Part shown: positions 63,903-64,000 of the stretch, piece after piece
Layout: each line of letters opens with the position of its first letter
Position numbering within the stretch: position 1 is the stretch's first letter
Assembly: GCF_000275865.1 (NCBI RefSeq)
Contig: NZ_CM001555.1
Span: 186,001-250,000 of the forward strand
DNA: 64,000 bases
From: Methanofollis liminatans DSM 4140
GTDB taxonomy: Archaea > Halobacteriota > Methanomicrobia > Methanomicrobiales > Methanofollaceae
Direction of reading: 5' to 3'
Made by a program: the position numbers and the translations under genes
Notes under the pieces: model-generated
Seen by the model: only the letters and a program-made list of their open reading frames with translations
Told to the model about the DNA's origin: nothing
The model's database searches: none

Positions 63903-64000
63903 TTACTCGACGGTAACGACTTCCACCGCGAAGGTGAGGTCCTTTCCGGCGAGGGGATGGTTGGCGTCGAGGGTCACGGTCTCGCTGTCGAGGGCGGCGA
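63903..64000 (-). CDS. FKBP-type peptidyl-prolyl isomerase (SlyD-like), C-terminal end
   Basis: The minus strand from the window edge encodes AALDSETVTLDANHPLAGKD then LTFAVEVVTVE and a stop. DANHPLAGKDL is the SlyD-type FKBP signature. The gene continues beyond the window. Confidence 0.9.
   Translation of the reverse strand, partial: AALDSETVTLDANHPLAGKDLTFAVEVVTVE

Overview
The window looks like a chromosome segment of a hydrogenotrophic methanogen of the order Methanomicrobiales (Methanofollis/Methanoculleus type). Supporting signs are the large subunit of archaeal DNA polymerase D, an Orc1/Cdc6-family protein, Methanomicrobiales-type S-layer and PKD/dockerin secreted proteins, DUF432 next to MscS, many leaderless genes behind TATA boxes, and GC-rich core genes. 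The genus is inference.

Region 1 (about 1-26.8 kb) is a visibly AT-richer accessory island made almost entirely of nucleic-acid enzymes. Its centre is a probable 7-deazaguanine DNA-modification and restriction locus. A TGT-fold protein of the DpdA type (17010-18731, fused to a YaaA/DUF6884-like domain) diverges from a tight minus-strand operon (16888 to about 3378). That operon encodes a DpdG-like small protein, a large DpdH-like ATPase with coiled coils, a DEAH helicase, a DUF1998 (DrmB-like) partner, a Cas4/Dna2-like nuclease whose SF1 helicase half has lost its catalytic motifs, and a HEAT-repeat protein. A PD-(D/E)XK nuclease, an Orc-like ATPase and a partial unknown gene lie at the left edge. 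Further right are a small histidine kinase, a UvrD helicase with a Fe-S PD-(D/E)XK nuclease, and an SF2 helicase ending in HEAT repeats.

Region 2 (26.9-36.9 kb) holds a 59-aa conserved protein, an Orc1/Cdc6-like ATPase, a secreted S-layer-like protein with a PKD-dockerin partner, and a striking cassette array. In that array three copies of one promoter block and three copies of the 3' end of a small membrane-protein gene frame a decayed DUF4062/AlbA_2 gene, an MNT/HEPN toxin-antitoxin pair with a frameshifted toxin, and an intact AlbA_2-HATPase gene. Two of the cassettes end in different short tandem repeats. A small winged-helix gene with a broken toxin remnant follows.

Region 3 (37-56.4 kb) is ordinary GC-rich chromosome: a C45-type hydrolase, an ABC exporter, a dCache-HAMP-PP2C phosphatase, two near-identical methyltransferases flanking a CNNM/CorC-type transporter, a TetR regulator, NudC, an EFR1-type flavodoxin-ferredoxin, tRNA-Leu(CAA), acylphosphatase, a redox/metal cluster, GNAT and MerR-GyrI proteins, tRNA-Pro(CGG), a Fic protein with a conspicuous operator-like inverted repeat, DUF1328 and an AI-2E-family transporter.

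Region 4 (56.4-64 kb, minus strand) carries PolD large subunit with a 165-residue mini-intein, two HEAT-repeat proteins, MscS, DUF432 and the C-terminal end of an SlyD-type FKBP cut by the window edge.
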